A DNA stretch of 64,000 nucleotides, from contig CM019217.1 of assembly GCA_009741485.1 (NCBI GenBank), positions 31,162,061 through 31,226,060 on the forward strand. The letters run 5' to 3'. Shown in pieces: positions 12,501 through 24,330 of this stretch. Position 1 is the stretch's first letter; each line of letters starts with the position of its first letter. Origin of the DNA: Malurus cyaneus samueli. Lineage: Eukaryota; Chordata; Aves; Passeriformes; Maluridae. A program made the position numbers and the translations under genes. The notes under the pieces are model-generated. The model saw only the letters and a program-made list of their open reading frames with translations, made no database searches and was not told where the DNA came from.

Positions 12501-13589
12501 CAAAAATATCCTTTATCAAAGAATTTTCGTGCATATTTATTCTTTGACAGTTATGTCACTTGATGCAAATGCAGGTCAGATGAGGAAAATTAACTTGGTC
12601 AGTTTAAGATTTCTTCCCCTCTTCCAAAGAATGGAATAACTATTATTATTCAGTACAAATTTCAAAGAGAAAGGATATTTCCTCAGTTCAACTTTGTTGG
12701 TACTGATATTGGTATTTTTTTTTTCCTTTAAGGGGGTATGTTAGTATCTGTGTCTGTGTTTGCTTTCCCCTGTACTTTACACTGCTTTTCAAGGATGGCT
12801 GCTTCTTTCATACATTCATAGTACACTGTCAAGAATACTAAAGTGATACTGTAAGAAGATGACAGATCCCTTTTCCTTGCATCTGCCCCAATCACAGCTT
12901 AATTGCAGTAATGTGAGGAAAGTCAGGCTGCTATCCCTTATAGAGAAGGGATATTTCCAGTGAAAAATTGAAGGCAGGTAGAAAAGCATATAGTGTCTGC
13001 TTTAAAAGTTTCCCTTTTATCACCTTTGAGGACTGAGACCTCAGAGTACTCTGCATGGTACTCTCACACAAAATTTTAAACACAGCTGTCTGAGTTTCTC
13101 CGGCTGCTGCTGCGAACAGTTATATTAAAGGAGAGAATGTGAAGGTACACAGAGGACATTTCAGCTCTTATGCTTTGTATACAATGGGCTTCTCACTGAT
13201 GAGAATATTCAAAGTGTGCATTGGACAAACACCAGATTTTCTTGGTCTTTTTTTTTGTATGCTATGGTAATGTTAAGATGAACACTGGTAGGCCTAATGG
13301 GAAATTGTGTAGCAAAGTTTCCTGAACCGTTTTGGAAACGAGTACAGAAAGGTTATTTATCTTGTGCTTACCAAAGGTAAGTGGCTCTTAACCACACTCA
13401 TTGCCATCTATGAAGAAATGAAAAGCTCTGCTGGCAAGAGAAGAGCAATGGGTGTAGTTAATATTGTCCTTAGTAAGAATTTCTGAATGAATCCCTTGCC
13501 TAATGAGTAACAGGGACCAGCTGTATGTAAAACTCCTTAACATTCAGTGCTATGGAATATTTCCATCCATGGTCTGGATGTGAAATGGT
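9523..13589. other. AT-rich non-coding DNA, no gene recognised
   Basis: No frame above 85 codons and no recognisable protein features. The only local structures are an A/C-rich low-complexity tract at 11830-11882 ('caaaac' and 'ccaacc' units, then ten A and a run of C) and short 'taa' repeats near 12403-12413. Confidence 0.6.
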
Positions 13590-13790
13590 CAACTCCTACC
13601 TCACCAGGAACATGTCAGAGGGACCTCAAGCTGAAGCAATTGGCACAAGGAACTTCAGACATTTCAGAAAAGTCACATGCAAAACCTTGCATGTGGGATC
13701 AAGCAACCCAATACAGTTGTGCAAGCTGGGGATTCAAGTGGGGAAGCAACTCTGCTGAAAAAAGCAAGAGGCTGAGTAGGTGGCTTCAAG
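13590..13790 (+). mobile_element. Old internal CR1 LINE fragment (end of ORF2)
   Basis: The 68- and 93-codon frames at 13547-13828 look like a gene fragment but match CR1. The frame starting at 13552 contains 'FRKVTCKTLHVGSSNPIQLC' followed by 'KLGIQVGKQLC', aligning with the CR1 ORF2 segment after the polymerase core (M-K-F-N-x-x-K-C-x-x-L-H-x-G-x-x-N-P, then Y-x-L-G). Homology fades after 'tctgctgaaaaaa' at about 13765. Neither the reverse transcriptase core nor the 3' terminus is present, so this is an internal remnant. It is more diverged than the other CR1 copies here. The boundaries are approximate. Confidence 0.7.
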
Positions 13791-16248
13791 ACATCACCCC
13801 CAGCCTAACTTATGCCACATGTCTGTGAACAGGTTAGCACCGAATGGCAGCCCATTTCATCTTGTGTTACTTCAGAGAGCTGGAATTTGTAGAGGGACAA
13901 AAGTGATTAAAATGCTTTCTCTCTTTTTCTCCTTTTCTTCGTAAAAGTCAGAATGTTCTTCTCTGTACAGTTATTTTCAATAATTTTTTTATGCCTACAG
14001 AAAGATAAGGTTAAAAGGATGATTTCAAATAGATGTACAAAAAACCCAAGGCTTTCATTTCCTTCCTGTTGAAAAAAACAGATCCCTAGGAAGTTTTAAG
14101 AAGTGGCTCAGATAGGAGTACATTTTTTTCCTGGAAGTTGTGAGATAAACAAAATTCAAATGAGCTTTCTCCTCTACCCCCATTGATTATGAATTTTGCA
14201 ATCAGCCTCAATGATAATTAGATTTTAAAATGGGGAATTGAGCCCTAAAAATAGTAAAAACCTACCAAGAAAATTAGAAAAGAAAGAACTGGGAAAAAAA
14301 ACTTAAATGAAATATCAGCAGTTTAACCAACATAGAAATTTTACATTAGTAATTGCTTTTTGAGCATAACACAGCTGAACACATAAGGCTTAAGCTTAGT
14401 TTAAAGGACAAAGCTCTGTGCTATAGTTAGCATCACTACACGTCAGCTCAAATTCTTAGTGGGAAGAATGATGTTAGTTTACTACTGTTCCTGCATATTT
14501 GTATTGCATATTTGTATTGCATGGATAGAAATTGACTGAGTCATCCATTTTGTGCGTGCTGGGAAAGCTGGAACCAAACTAATGATAGTTTTAGTGATGA
14601 ATATCTACTGACGAAAAATTACACTGAAAATTACTTCTGAAAAAAACCCCAAAATCTAATTTTGAAGAGGTTCATCATATGAGATACTGAGGTGTTGAGA
14701 AAATTTCTCCTGTATTTTGCATTATGTCATACAAGAGGGGTCAGTTTATAGACTGCTTTTTCTTTAAAATAAAACTTTTTTTAAAAGAGGTAAATAGATG
14801 GTCTTGAGTCAAACACAGTCCTATCAGAACAAAAGACATTATTTTTTTATTCATGCATAATAGCTAACAATCTTTGATTGATGAAATAGTATCCAATCAA
14901 ATAGGAAAAGTAGAATTGTTGTTTTGCAATGAGCCGTTGCATACTTTCCCAGGATGAGGTCTGAAAGCCTCTTCTCTCCACCTTTACAAATTGGACCGCA
15001 TGAAGGAGACAAAAACAGATTCCAAAGAAAAGATGTGTACCGAAAAAAGAGATGTGCACTGAGTATTAGCTGGATTGAGCTCAGAGGTTTTGCATCCTTG
15101 GGGAATGTTGGCATAATTCCCCCACTGCCAAACTCCTCAACATGCAGAGACCATATGGGATTTTGACAGAAGCAGCATGACATCAGTTCAATTTCCTTTT
15201 TCTTCTTAAGCTTAAAACGTTAATATATACAGAATACTGTTAACCTCTCCAACTGAAAGTTAATTCTTTTAATACATGGAAAGAAGGTAAAATGACTTGT
15301 GGTATATGAGTCTGCACAAAATATGGCTTGATATGAATTTTGTATATTGAAGAAATTGTTAAGAATTACTTAACATATTAGAGAATCACAGGTAACTCTC
15401 TCCACAGCTACTTTGGATAACTTTATAGTTACAAATTAGGAAACAAGGAAACATTTTCAACAAGAGTGGGAGAATTTGCACTCCATTACACATTTTGGAA
15501 ACAAACATCTTAGTTTTAAAACAAGCCTAATAGTGTATAATTTCTGTTTTGTATTTTTAGAATGCTTTGAAGGTTTGACACACCTTATGAATTATCATGT
15601 GGGCCTGTAACAGCTGTAATTTTAAGTGTTATCCTCGTCATCAAAAGGCTTTTTTCTTAAAAAATACTCCTACAATGAAGGTGGAAAGAGACTGTGATGT
15701 TCAAAGTAAACATTTATGTTGCTCTTTGATAGCTTCTAAAAACAAATTTTGTCAATCCTTCTGACAAAATATGGCCATTTTTTGATACAATTGATCTTGT
15801 ATATCTTCTCACAATATGGTCTTTTAACCATCTTATAGAATATTATACCTCTAACTTAAAGTTCCATAAAGCAAAAAAAAAAAAAAACGGGGAACTTAAC
15901 CCTTATCATACATAGTGTTTGTCATAATTGCTTTCATTCACTCTCACTGACTGACCTCACATAAAACAATTCAAATTTCAGGACAGGAAGAACATCATAG
16001 TATATAGCCACACTATAATTCATTATGATAAACGCAATTTCTCAGTGACCAGCATAAGAAAGCACAGTGAATTCCCATAGAAAGTAAGGATCACCAGAGA
16101 TATCTGGCTCCAAGGGCAATGTGCAACCTTATTTTCTCTAACATAAACATTTAAGAGATTGCTACAAAATATAAGTAAGTAATAAAACATTGGGAAAAAA
16201 ACCCAAGAAACAAACAAAAACCAAAAAAATATTGATCTCCATCCATGA
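13791..16248. other. AT-rich non-coding DNA, no gene recognised
   Basis: This holds a small 13-bp tandem repeat ('gcatatttgtatt', about 2.3 copies, 14493-14522) and an A run near 15873-15887. Overlapping frames of 70-110 codons on both strands at 14847-15183 have no recognisable features and lie in a slightly GC-richer patch. I see nothing else. Confidence 0.6.
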
Positions 16249-16352
16249 AAAAATGATTTGCTTAGTGGATGAAGGAAAGGCTGTGGATGTCACCTACCTA
16301 AACTTTAGTAAAGTTTTTGGCACAGTTCTCCAGAACATTCTAGAGCTTTGAA
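16249..16352 (+). mobile_element. Short CR1 reverse-transcriptase fragment
   Basis: About 100 bp of the CR1 reverse transcriptase in sense orientation. Positions 16285-16345 read 'AVDVTYLNFSKVFGTVLQNI', the counterpart of the conserved A-V-D-V-x-Y-L-D-F-S-K-A-F-D motif. Both aspartates are replaced (N and G). The fragment has neither a CR1 3' end nor its usual flanks, so it is a deletion remnant of a once longer copy. Confidence 0.8.
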
Positions 16353-18691
16353 CTTTTCAGCTTTGAACTTAATTCATAAGCCAGTTTCTTTATATTATGT
16401 GGTCCAAAAGAGTTCTTCATTTGGATGGACGAAGCAGTTAACCATAAGGTCGTTTTTTTAATCAATTATTAAGAAAAAATAAAAAAGGCACTCATAAAAC
16501 TTATATACAAAACAGTTCTCTCAATTCCAGATGCGTAGACATAGAATTATCATTTTTTATCATCTCTAGTGATGACATATCATGATATATAGTGATGATA
16601 TATCTCTTAAGAGCTTTGCATGGAGCTCTGTAGATTTTAAAATATTGTTATATTTTGTATTTTATTGAGGGGATGATAATGAAGGAATCTGGTTACCTGG
16701 AGCTGAATATAACCTTATAATTTGCAACCATAATAACATTTTTTTTTCTGCAGCATACAAGACTGTTTGACACCTCTTGCACCATCAAACAAGCCTCAAT
16801 AATATTAAAGCTATTTGGTGAAAATTTTTTCCACATATTTTTTTAATTAATAACAAGAAATTATTTTTACTCCTGAAATTATTTTTTCTGTCCATTTCAA
16901 ATGCAGATGAAGACAGCTGCTAAAAAGAACATGGAGGTAATATACTTTAGGCACAGATCATTACTTTAAAAACATTCAGATAATTTAAAGTGGTTTTTTT
17001 TATTTTTTAAATTAAAAATTCAGGGGGTTTCTTAATGTTATATTATAGGACTGTAAACTCATATGTAGTATTATGAAAGTAAAAGAATAGAAAGATGTAG
17101 AAGTGGATTTAATAAATTTTATTTTACTGATTCCTTTCACTCATATATAAACACAAAACTCATCAAGATGTTTATGTACAAAATTTCCATTTCTCTTGAA
17201 TAAGATTTTACTGAAAAATTGTTTGTTTTCTTAAATGCTTCACCAATTCATTTTACAAGGCATAACTCTAGACCCTTTTCCTTGTATGTGGAAATATTCT
17301 GGGTTTTTTTATAAGTGGGTAAATGGTGACAAAAAGACCAAAAACAAGGTGAACTTTCCATGAATGCATACATTTTAAAGCATGCATCTGCCAGTTCAGT
17401 AGCAGTCATCTGTATGAGAAAGGGACAGGAAAAAAAGGAGAAATTTTGGTGAACTGGATAAAATAATTAATTGTTACCTCTTAAAGCACAAAAAATAGTC
17501 TAGCTAAAATTCACTATGTACTTGGATGATAAGTATTTTTTCCATTAAAAGACATTAGCATTAATATTTCTATCCATAGACAATGTAAATAAAAGCATTT
17601 GGGTGTGTGACAGCTGTGCCTGCTAGATAAGAGAAGCATTGTGAAACAGTGGAGAAGTAATTTTGCTGTGACTTGTTTATATTCATCACGGTTACAAAAA
17701 TGAAGGAGGGGGGGAGGAAAATCAATCCCAGATGGAAAAACTAAATAATTATTTTTTGAACATTGTGAATTGGTGTGGTGACACCTTTATTCTGGTTCAT
17801 TTCCCACATTTTTAAGATACTAATCAACACAGTGAAGAACTTTTGAGAGGCTCTGAAACGTATTTCGTTCCTAGATGTCAAATGCTGTGGGACAGCTGAG
17901 CAGAAGCTAAAAGCTGTTCTGTGCCTGATATGTCTGATGACACACAGAGGCCAAAAAGTTTTTATGACATATAGCTTGATTGAATTTCCCAAACATCTAA
18001 TAATCTACTGCCTGTCAAAGAGGAGGTCATTAGTTCCCTTGTAGAAATAATAAAAGCTTTTTCCTGTGGATATAGCACGATGCTCTACCTCACACTTTTG
18101 AAAACCCCCCTAGGTTCTAGGTAGCTCTGCCAAAAAAATACTGCATATTTCACATATTAAAATATCATATTATGAATTCACTGGAAGTTATAGTTTCACC
18201 AAATCTCTTCCATTTTCCAAATCCTATAGAGACCTGTTACAAAAAAGAAAGAAGGATCTTCATTTAAATAACAATGTAGTAATGAAATATAAATTAATAT
18301 GATCTTCTAAAGGAGCATAGGCTTGGTTTCCTTGGAATAATTTGTGCTGGATTTTATATGTCTGAGAAATTGATACACAATTTGTTTTTAATGGTACAAA
18401 ATCACTATTCTCAAAATTAAATTTTGCAAATAAGTTGGCTATGGGTTATCATTGTCTCCATGCGTCCACTCCAGTGATTTTAACAAGAGTGTTTTATAGC
18501 CTCATAAATCTATGGACACATTTTTGGTTAGGAAAAATAATTGAGTGCTCTAAAAATAGCAGATGGACAAAAATTCACTATGGAGAAAAGTAAGTTCTAA
18601 TAGTATCAGTGGAAATGAACTCTACCAATTGATGAATTAATGTGCTCTACAGCCTTCTTGTTACTTGTGCAAAGCCCACCTTAAAATGCAA
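16353..18691. other. AT-rich non-coding DNA, no gene recognised
   Basis: Long A/T-rich stretch with a short 'gatgacatatcatgatatat' cluster near 16570-16605. The largest frame is 83 codons on the minus strand (17992-17741), without recognisable features. Confidence 0.6.
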
Positions 18692-19106
18692 TTCTTCCTG
18701 TGAAGACAAGCTCAGAGAGTTGGGGTTGCTCAGCCTGAGAAGGAAGAGACTCCCAGGGAGGCTTTCCAGCAGCCTTCCAGGACCTTAAGGGGACCTATGG
18801 GAAAGCTGGAGGGGATTTTTATTAGGGCATGTAGTGACAGGACAAGGGATATTGCCTTTAAACTGAAAGAGGCAGGTTTAGATTAAATACACAGAACATA
18901 TTCCTTACTGTGAAGGTGGTGAGACCCTGGAACAGGTTGCCCAGAGAAGCTGGGAACGTTCCTTCCTTGGAAGTGTTCAAGGCCAGGCTGGATGAGGCTT
19001 TGGGCAACCTGGGCTAGTAGAAGGTGTTGCTGACCATGCCAGGGGTTTGGAATTGGATGATCTTTAAGGTCACTTCCAAACCCAAACCATTCTGTGATTC
19101 TGTGAT
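18692..19106 (+). mobile_element. CR1 LINE 3' end
   Basis: A 5'-truncated CR1 with an intact 3' terminus. The order 'gggttgctcagcctgaga', 'tagtgacaggacaaggg', 'ccctggaacaggttgcccag', 'aggccaggctggatgagg', 'gatgatctttaaggtcac' and the final 'attctgtgattctgtga' is that of a standard avian CR1 3' region. The 5' truncation near 18692 is the usual outcome of target-primed reverse transcription. The minus-strand frame at 19128-18883 is an antisense shadow. Confidence 0.96.
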
Positions 19107-20426
19107 GGCTCTCAGGGAAGCAACTCATTGTTCTTTCAACTGAGAATAGAAAAGGGACTATCTGAGGCTCTCAATATAAAGGCAGAAAAATAAAATATTG
19201 AGAGAAAGCAAAAAAAATAATGGATTCAACAAAAAGTTTTTTTATGGCACTTAAATAACATTGTAGCAAGATGTTACTCAAATATATTATCCTCTGCATT
19301 ACCAAATAGTGTTGGTAATTTCAGAATAATTTCCTTGAAGGCAAAGGCTCTCTTTAAATCACTATATGAACTGATAATTATTTACAAAGGTTTATATATA
19401 ATATAATTCGCAACTCTGGATAACCACATATTTTAAATCACATGCCAAGTGTACTTTTTATGATTGCCACATGATCTAAACCATAATCCGAATGTTTCCT
19501 GCCCAGCTCTCTATTCTTCCCTTTTTGTTCTCTTCCCCACTGGCTGGTGTTTAGTAAACCTGCTTGTTGCCTGGTCTCAGCAGTTTATTCTGTCGTGAAG
19601 TCCCTATTCTCACCCTTCATCCATCATCCTATGCCTGTCAGTCTTCATTTAATCATGCCCAAGTAAACACCTTTATCAGACTAGTGCTCTCAGAATCACT
19701 GTCCCATCTCTCACCTGTGCTCATGGTGCAGCAAGTCCAATGGCTCATTTAATCTACAATCTTCATGCCAGCCTTCAGCCTGGGAGGGCAGGCTCTGAAG
19801 AGCTCCTCTGCCCCTCTTTCAAATGCTCCTCTGTGTGTGTCTGCATACAGAGTAAAAACAGAATTTCTGTACTAGGACTGTATTGTGATAAACAGTTCTC
19901 CCAAACAACAAATACTGAATTCTTTTCAACCCCACAAGCTTCCACTGTTGGTAAGTCCAAGGGTAGCATTAAAGAAACAAATAAGTGGTGTGCTCAGTTT
20001 CCTGTCGTTGATGGCAGACTTGGAATGTGGCATATGCTGACAGATATGTGCACAGAACAAAAAAAGATGTGCCACATAATTTTGGTTTGCCAAAGTTGAG
20101 TGTTTTTTCTTTTTTTCCTGTTGCTGAGAAAAGCTATTTTGAGCGGGAAAAGAGCAGGCATATGTTTATGGGTGTTTTCTTTAGAAAATCTGACATGCCA
20201 TAAGAATATTTGTCGATTCTATCATGGTTTTCTCCCACATGCTGGTGATTGGTGGCTGTAGATGAAGCAAATTGCCTGTCATGGTTGCTAAAATTGATAC
20301 CCTGCGGACATGAGGAGACAGTGGAAAAGTCAGTATGTACATTTTGGGGTGAATTTCTCCAACAGTAAGCTTATTAACATTTTCTCCAGTTTATTTAAAG
20401 TCTGGGTTTGGTGTCATCATGTCATT
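19107..20426. other. Non-coding DNA, no gene recognised
   Basis: A moderately GC-richer part at 19490-19850 carries a 119-codon plus-strand frame (19740-20099) with low-complexity composition and no recognisable domain; I do not call it a gene. The segment 20130-20340 is complex single-copy-looking sequence with no repeat signature. Confidence 0.5.
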
Positions 20427-20473
20427 CCCCTCCACTCCCTCCCACCTCCCTCTCCCCACCACCCCCTCCACCC
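20427..20473 (-). other. Predicted G-quadruplex-forming C-rich tract
   Basis: Seven runs of three to five C lie within 47 bp (20427-30, 20437-39, 20441-43, 20448-50, 20454-57, 20462-66, 20471-73). On the minus strand the middle runs have loops of 1, 4 and 3 bases, which satisfies the usual G3+N1-7 quadruplex pattern. It is the most C-rich tract of the window. Confidence 0.7.
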
Positions 20474-20519
20474 TCACTGAAGGCAGTTGCTCCTAAATGT
20501 GTCTGTAAAGCCATCTTGC

Positions 20520-20544
20520 AAAAAAAAAAAAAAAAAAAAAAAAA
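20520..20544. repeat. Poly(A) tract, 25 bases
   Basis: An uninterrupted run of 25 A, the longest homopolymer of the window, lying 46 bases after the C-rich tract. No AATAAA precedes it and no element was recognised upstream, so it is called only a homopolymer. Confidence 0.95.
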
Positions 20545-23067
20545 TCTGCAAGCAGACAGCCGCAGCAGAAGTAAATAAATGTAGTCTCAGATGTTTTCAC
20601 CATTTCACTGGGAGTAGACTAATCATAGAGAAAATTGTTTAGGTGACACTAGAGTCATTCCACATTTACACAAATCTGAAACAATTTTCCAGGCCAGCCC
20701 TGCATGATCTGCCTGTGATAAGCCCAGCACAAACTAGGCAGCAAACTGATAGGTCTATAGATGGATTCTGAAACTTTTCACTGTTACGTGGATGCTGCTT
20801 AGTTTCTCCAGAAAGCAGAGCTTTCAGACATGACATAACACTACTGACTAATCAGTGTCTCCATATGGTGCAGAAATTTAAGAAAAAAAAATCATATTGA
20901 TAGGAAAAGTAATTTGAAATGTGTATATATATGAATAAATGAGTATATATAAGTACATATGCAATGGAAAAAAAAGGAGCGTCTGGAAATTCTGAAAAAG
21001 ATGTACGTGCAACATCTCATCAGATAGAAGTTTTTCACTTGAATTGGCAGCAAAATGAATGTCATCATGACATAAAATAAGCAATAGTTTTGCTAAGTTT
21101 CTGTTTCAGCTGCATCTGGAACATCTTATCATGCTAGGATACATGGGCAAGAAGAATAGTCAAGTTGCTTGAAATTCAGAAATAGTAAGAAACAAAAAAA
21201 TAGGTAAATAGAAAAATAGCTAACCTTTTACACAACAACCCTGGGGTGATGTGCTGTGCTTGTAATTCCTTGTGTGAAGGTGAATCCTCCTTCAAAAAAA
21301 ACTTTGAATGACTGAAAAATGCTCAATTTTACTTTCCTAATCATCATGTTTTTAATAGAAATTTTTTACTCGTGGAGTACTACATACATTGAAATCACAT
21401 ATGGTCCAGGCCATGTTTCAGGTGACAACTCTGAGGCAGGCAATGTGAGGAGAAGAGTGTGGAATAAATATGTGTGCTTTTCCATTTTCTTAACTTTTAT
21501 CTTATTGTTTGGGAGATGTGAAAGGGTGTCTATTGCAAATTAAAAGAAAGTGACTCCTCAATAAAAATGTTTACATGCTTCCAGATTCATAGCATGTCAA
21601 AAGTGATAACATTATTTCAGTTTACTTTGTCTTTACAGGTTCGGGCAGGATAATGAGAATGCATAATTAGTAAGTAAATGTCAGAGAAACCCAAGAACCC
21701 AATACTCCATGTTTAATGCTAACACTGGACCAAAGACATATTAAGGCATACAAGAACAAAACTCTGCTCAGGACAATCTTTGTATTATTGGTGTTTGCAT
21801 TGAACTGAAATAAATCACACAATCTGTTTCAATATATATTTTTGGCTAATGTTTTAACAATACAAAAAAAAAAAGTAGAAAAATATTAGGCATTTGTCAA
21901 AGCCTTTTTTTCAAATTAAAAATTTAAACATGAGACAATATATAGGTAAAAATTACTGATGGGTAAAAATTCTAAACACCGGTTATCTTTTAGCATCAAG
22001 CTAATTCAAATTAAGCTAGCAGTTAATGGCAGCTAACTTTTCAGACATTAAAGTCTTATGTTGTTGCCACTAATTAAAAGTTGACAAGATAAAACTACAT
22101 GAAGATGTAGAAGGGACTCTTTAGACATAATGAATGGGATGGTTGCATTACATAAACAGGTTTTAAAATAAGTTGGTGTTATATTTTCTCATAAAAGCTT
22201 AATTAAATCATATGCTATTAGAAGAAACTTGACAACACTTCATTTGCTGTAAGCTAGACAAAACAGATTGAGAGTTAATTCCAATTAAAAATTACAGTAT
22301 GCATGACAGTTACCACATTATGGGACACTAGACCATAGTTGGGAGGGCATTTTGCTAAATGGGGAATTTAGGACTATCTATGAATTTGTTATACTGAAAA
22401 CAGCACTCATTTTTTTCTCTGTTGTCTCAAGTCAAAAGACCACCAAACACAAATTTTCATTGTCCTGTCTTGCAGGCCAGCATTTCAGCCACAGTTATGA
22501 GAAGCATGGCTGCCACAACCTAGAAAGGGCTGTATGTCTAAGTTAATTACAAATTCTTGGCCAGAAATAAAAAATTACTGCATTAAACCATAGGGATACA
22601 ATATGCTTAGGCAATTCTTTATAATCCTGCTATTTATGTGCATTTATGTACATTCAGATATTCTTATTTATGTATAATACTTGAATTCCCCTCTACCTAC
22701 AGTGATACTCTTTTCCTCAAATACAAAAGTGTCATAGCAACCTGTGTATTAAAACAAAAAATAAAGGGATCAAATGTAACTTGCTTTTTTACACACAGTG
22801 CAAAAGAATGGAAGTAATCAGTATTTATTTTCCCTGATATTACACTAAAGTAAACAAAATAAAAAACAATGGGCGGGATTTTGTTGTGTGCTTGCAATGT
22901 GAAGCATTGTACTCCTGATAACCACATGTGTAAAATTGAGCGGTGGTAAATAAAACAGAGAATTTGACCTTCACCTTCCACACTGCACTGTGATCCACAT
23001 TAAATTTTTATTAGAAGGGAAGTTGAGCTTTGTGGGTAAAATAATTCTTTGTGTCTTACTGTTAAAA
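20545..23067. other. AT-rich non-coding DNA, no gene recognised
   Basis: No frame above 94 codons and no recognisable repeat. The segment ends at an assembly gap. Confidence 0.6.
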
Positions 23068-23077
23068 NNNNNNNNNN
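23068..23077. other. Assembly gap of 10 N
   Basis: Ten N characters. The round number suggests a fixed-size placeholder, so the true length of missing sequence is unknown and coordinates across it are nominal. Confidence 0.99.
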
Positions 23078-23934
23078 AGGAGAACTGTGTTGGCAATGCA
23101 TAAATTTAAAGAAAGGCGAAATCTCTAACTTTTGTTTCATGTTAAGAGCTCTCTCTCAGCTGTAGCTAAATTCAGATTGCTTATTATCACGCCACATTAA
23201 AAAGATAAGTAATAATATGTTCTTTTGTGCAACCGTCTGATGAACTTACTTTCATGACTTTTCCAATAAACTAACATAATCTCCTTGAAGAACGAGAAAG
23301 TCATATGTGGATTTTATTGTACTGTTGCAATAGGCATACACATCCCTACCTCCACCCACTGCTCGTTCCGGAGATTCATCTCTCACTGAAGAGCAAGATT
23401 GTCTTGCTGTTAATTTCTGTTAACTTCCTGTGCTCATGGAGCTCGTAAAAACTCTGGCTGGGCTTATAATTGCACTGCAACTCATTCTCATTTTCAATCT
23501 TGTGTTGAAATACTTTTATCTTAGCAGAGATTTGTCCAACTTCCTGTCTCTGCTACTCGAGCTTAGTTTGGGAATGATATTAAAAGTATAACCTTTGAAA
23601 AATGGATTGAGATTAACAAGTGCTGCAAGTATTTAATAAATGTTCTCTTAGTGCCATAAAGCACTGGGGGTTTTTCAAGCTGTCAACCAGAGAGACAGTT
23701 ATTACTATGAATAATAGATTGAATTTTGAGATAATATATATTAAAAAATAGTTCCTACATCTGCAAGACTGGTTCTTGCAGAGAATGTCAAAACCAAACT
23801 AACTTGGTAGCATTCTGTACCTGAAAATAACTGTTCAAATAATATTTGTTAAATTATTTACTTGCCACATTCTGTATTTTTTTTCCCTGGAAAAACCCCA
23901 GCATTTTTGTATCTGTCTACATCCTAAAAACACT
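23078..23934. other. AT-rich non-coding DNA, no gene recognised
   Basis: Nothing recognised. The LTR that follows may start somewhat earlier than called, since the first 60-80 bases before it (from about 23860) are not clearly distinct from it. Confidence 0.5.
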
Positions 23935-24330
23935 AAAGTTTGACTCCTGGTTCTGGACAGGACAGGGTTATTTATTGCAGCCAGGAGGGGGCAAGGCCAG
24001 GGCCTTGAGGTTATTTTATACTACTGCATGTCATTGCCAGGGATGGATGGCAGAGAAGTGATTCTCTTCTGGAAAAAAGGGAATCCTTCCAGTCAAGAAA
24101 ACGTCGTAGAGGGAGCAGTCCAATATTGTTTATTGTTGGGCACTTTCCATGTAAATAGTGTTTTTTTATTTTATATCTTTCGTGATTAATGCATTTGCTG
24201 TTACAGTCCTTTTTCTTATTTCATTTTTTCTAGTAAATTGTTTTTATTTCAACCCATGATCTTTGCCTTTTGTGCCTCCAGTTGGAGGGGAGAGGATAAG
24301 CAGCTCCTGGTTTTAACCAGAGTACTAAAA
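23935..24330 (+). mobile_element. Solo LTR of an endogenous retrovirus
   Basis: The sequence follows, from memory, the order of a common passerine LTR: 'gttctggacaggacaggg', a 'gcagccaggagggggcaagg' block (23978 on), 'gcatgtcattgccaggg', a T-rich stretch with 'tttcgtgattaatgcatttg' (24178 on), 'tagtaaattgtttttatttc' (24231 on) and 'gccttttgtgcctcca', ending near 'ggttttaacca'. No gag, pol or env homology is seen on either side, so it is a recombination remnant (solo LTR), old and diverged. Ends are uncertain by tens of bases and no target-site duplication was found. It is not coding. Family assignment needs a repeat library. Confidence 0.75.

Noticed and set aside
13547..13828. 93-codon frame that looks like an exon
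   Set aside because: Its neighbouring phase matches CR1 ORF2, so it is a LINE remnant.
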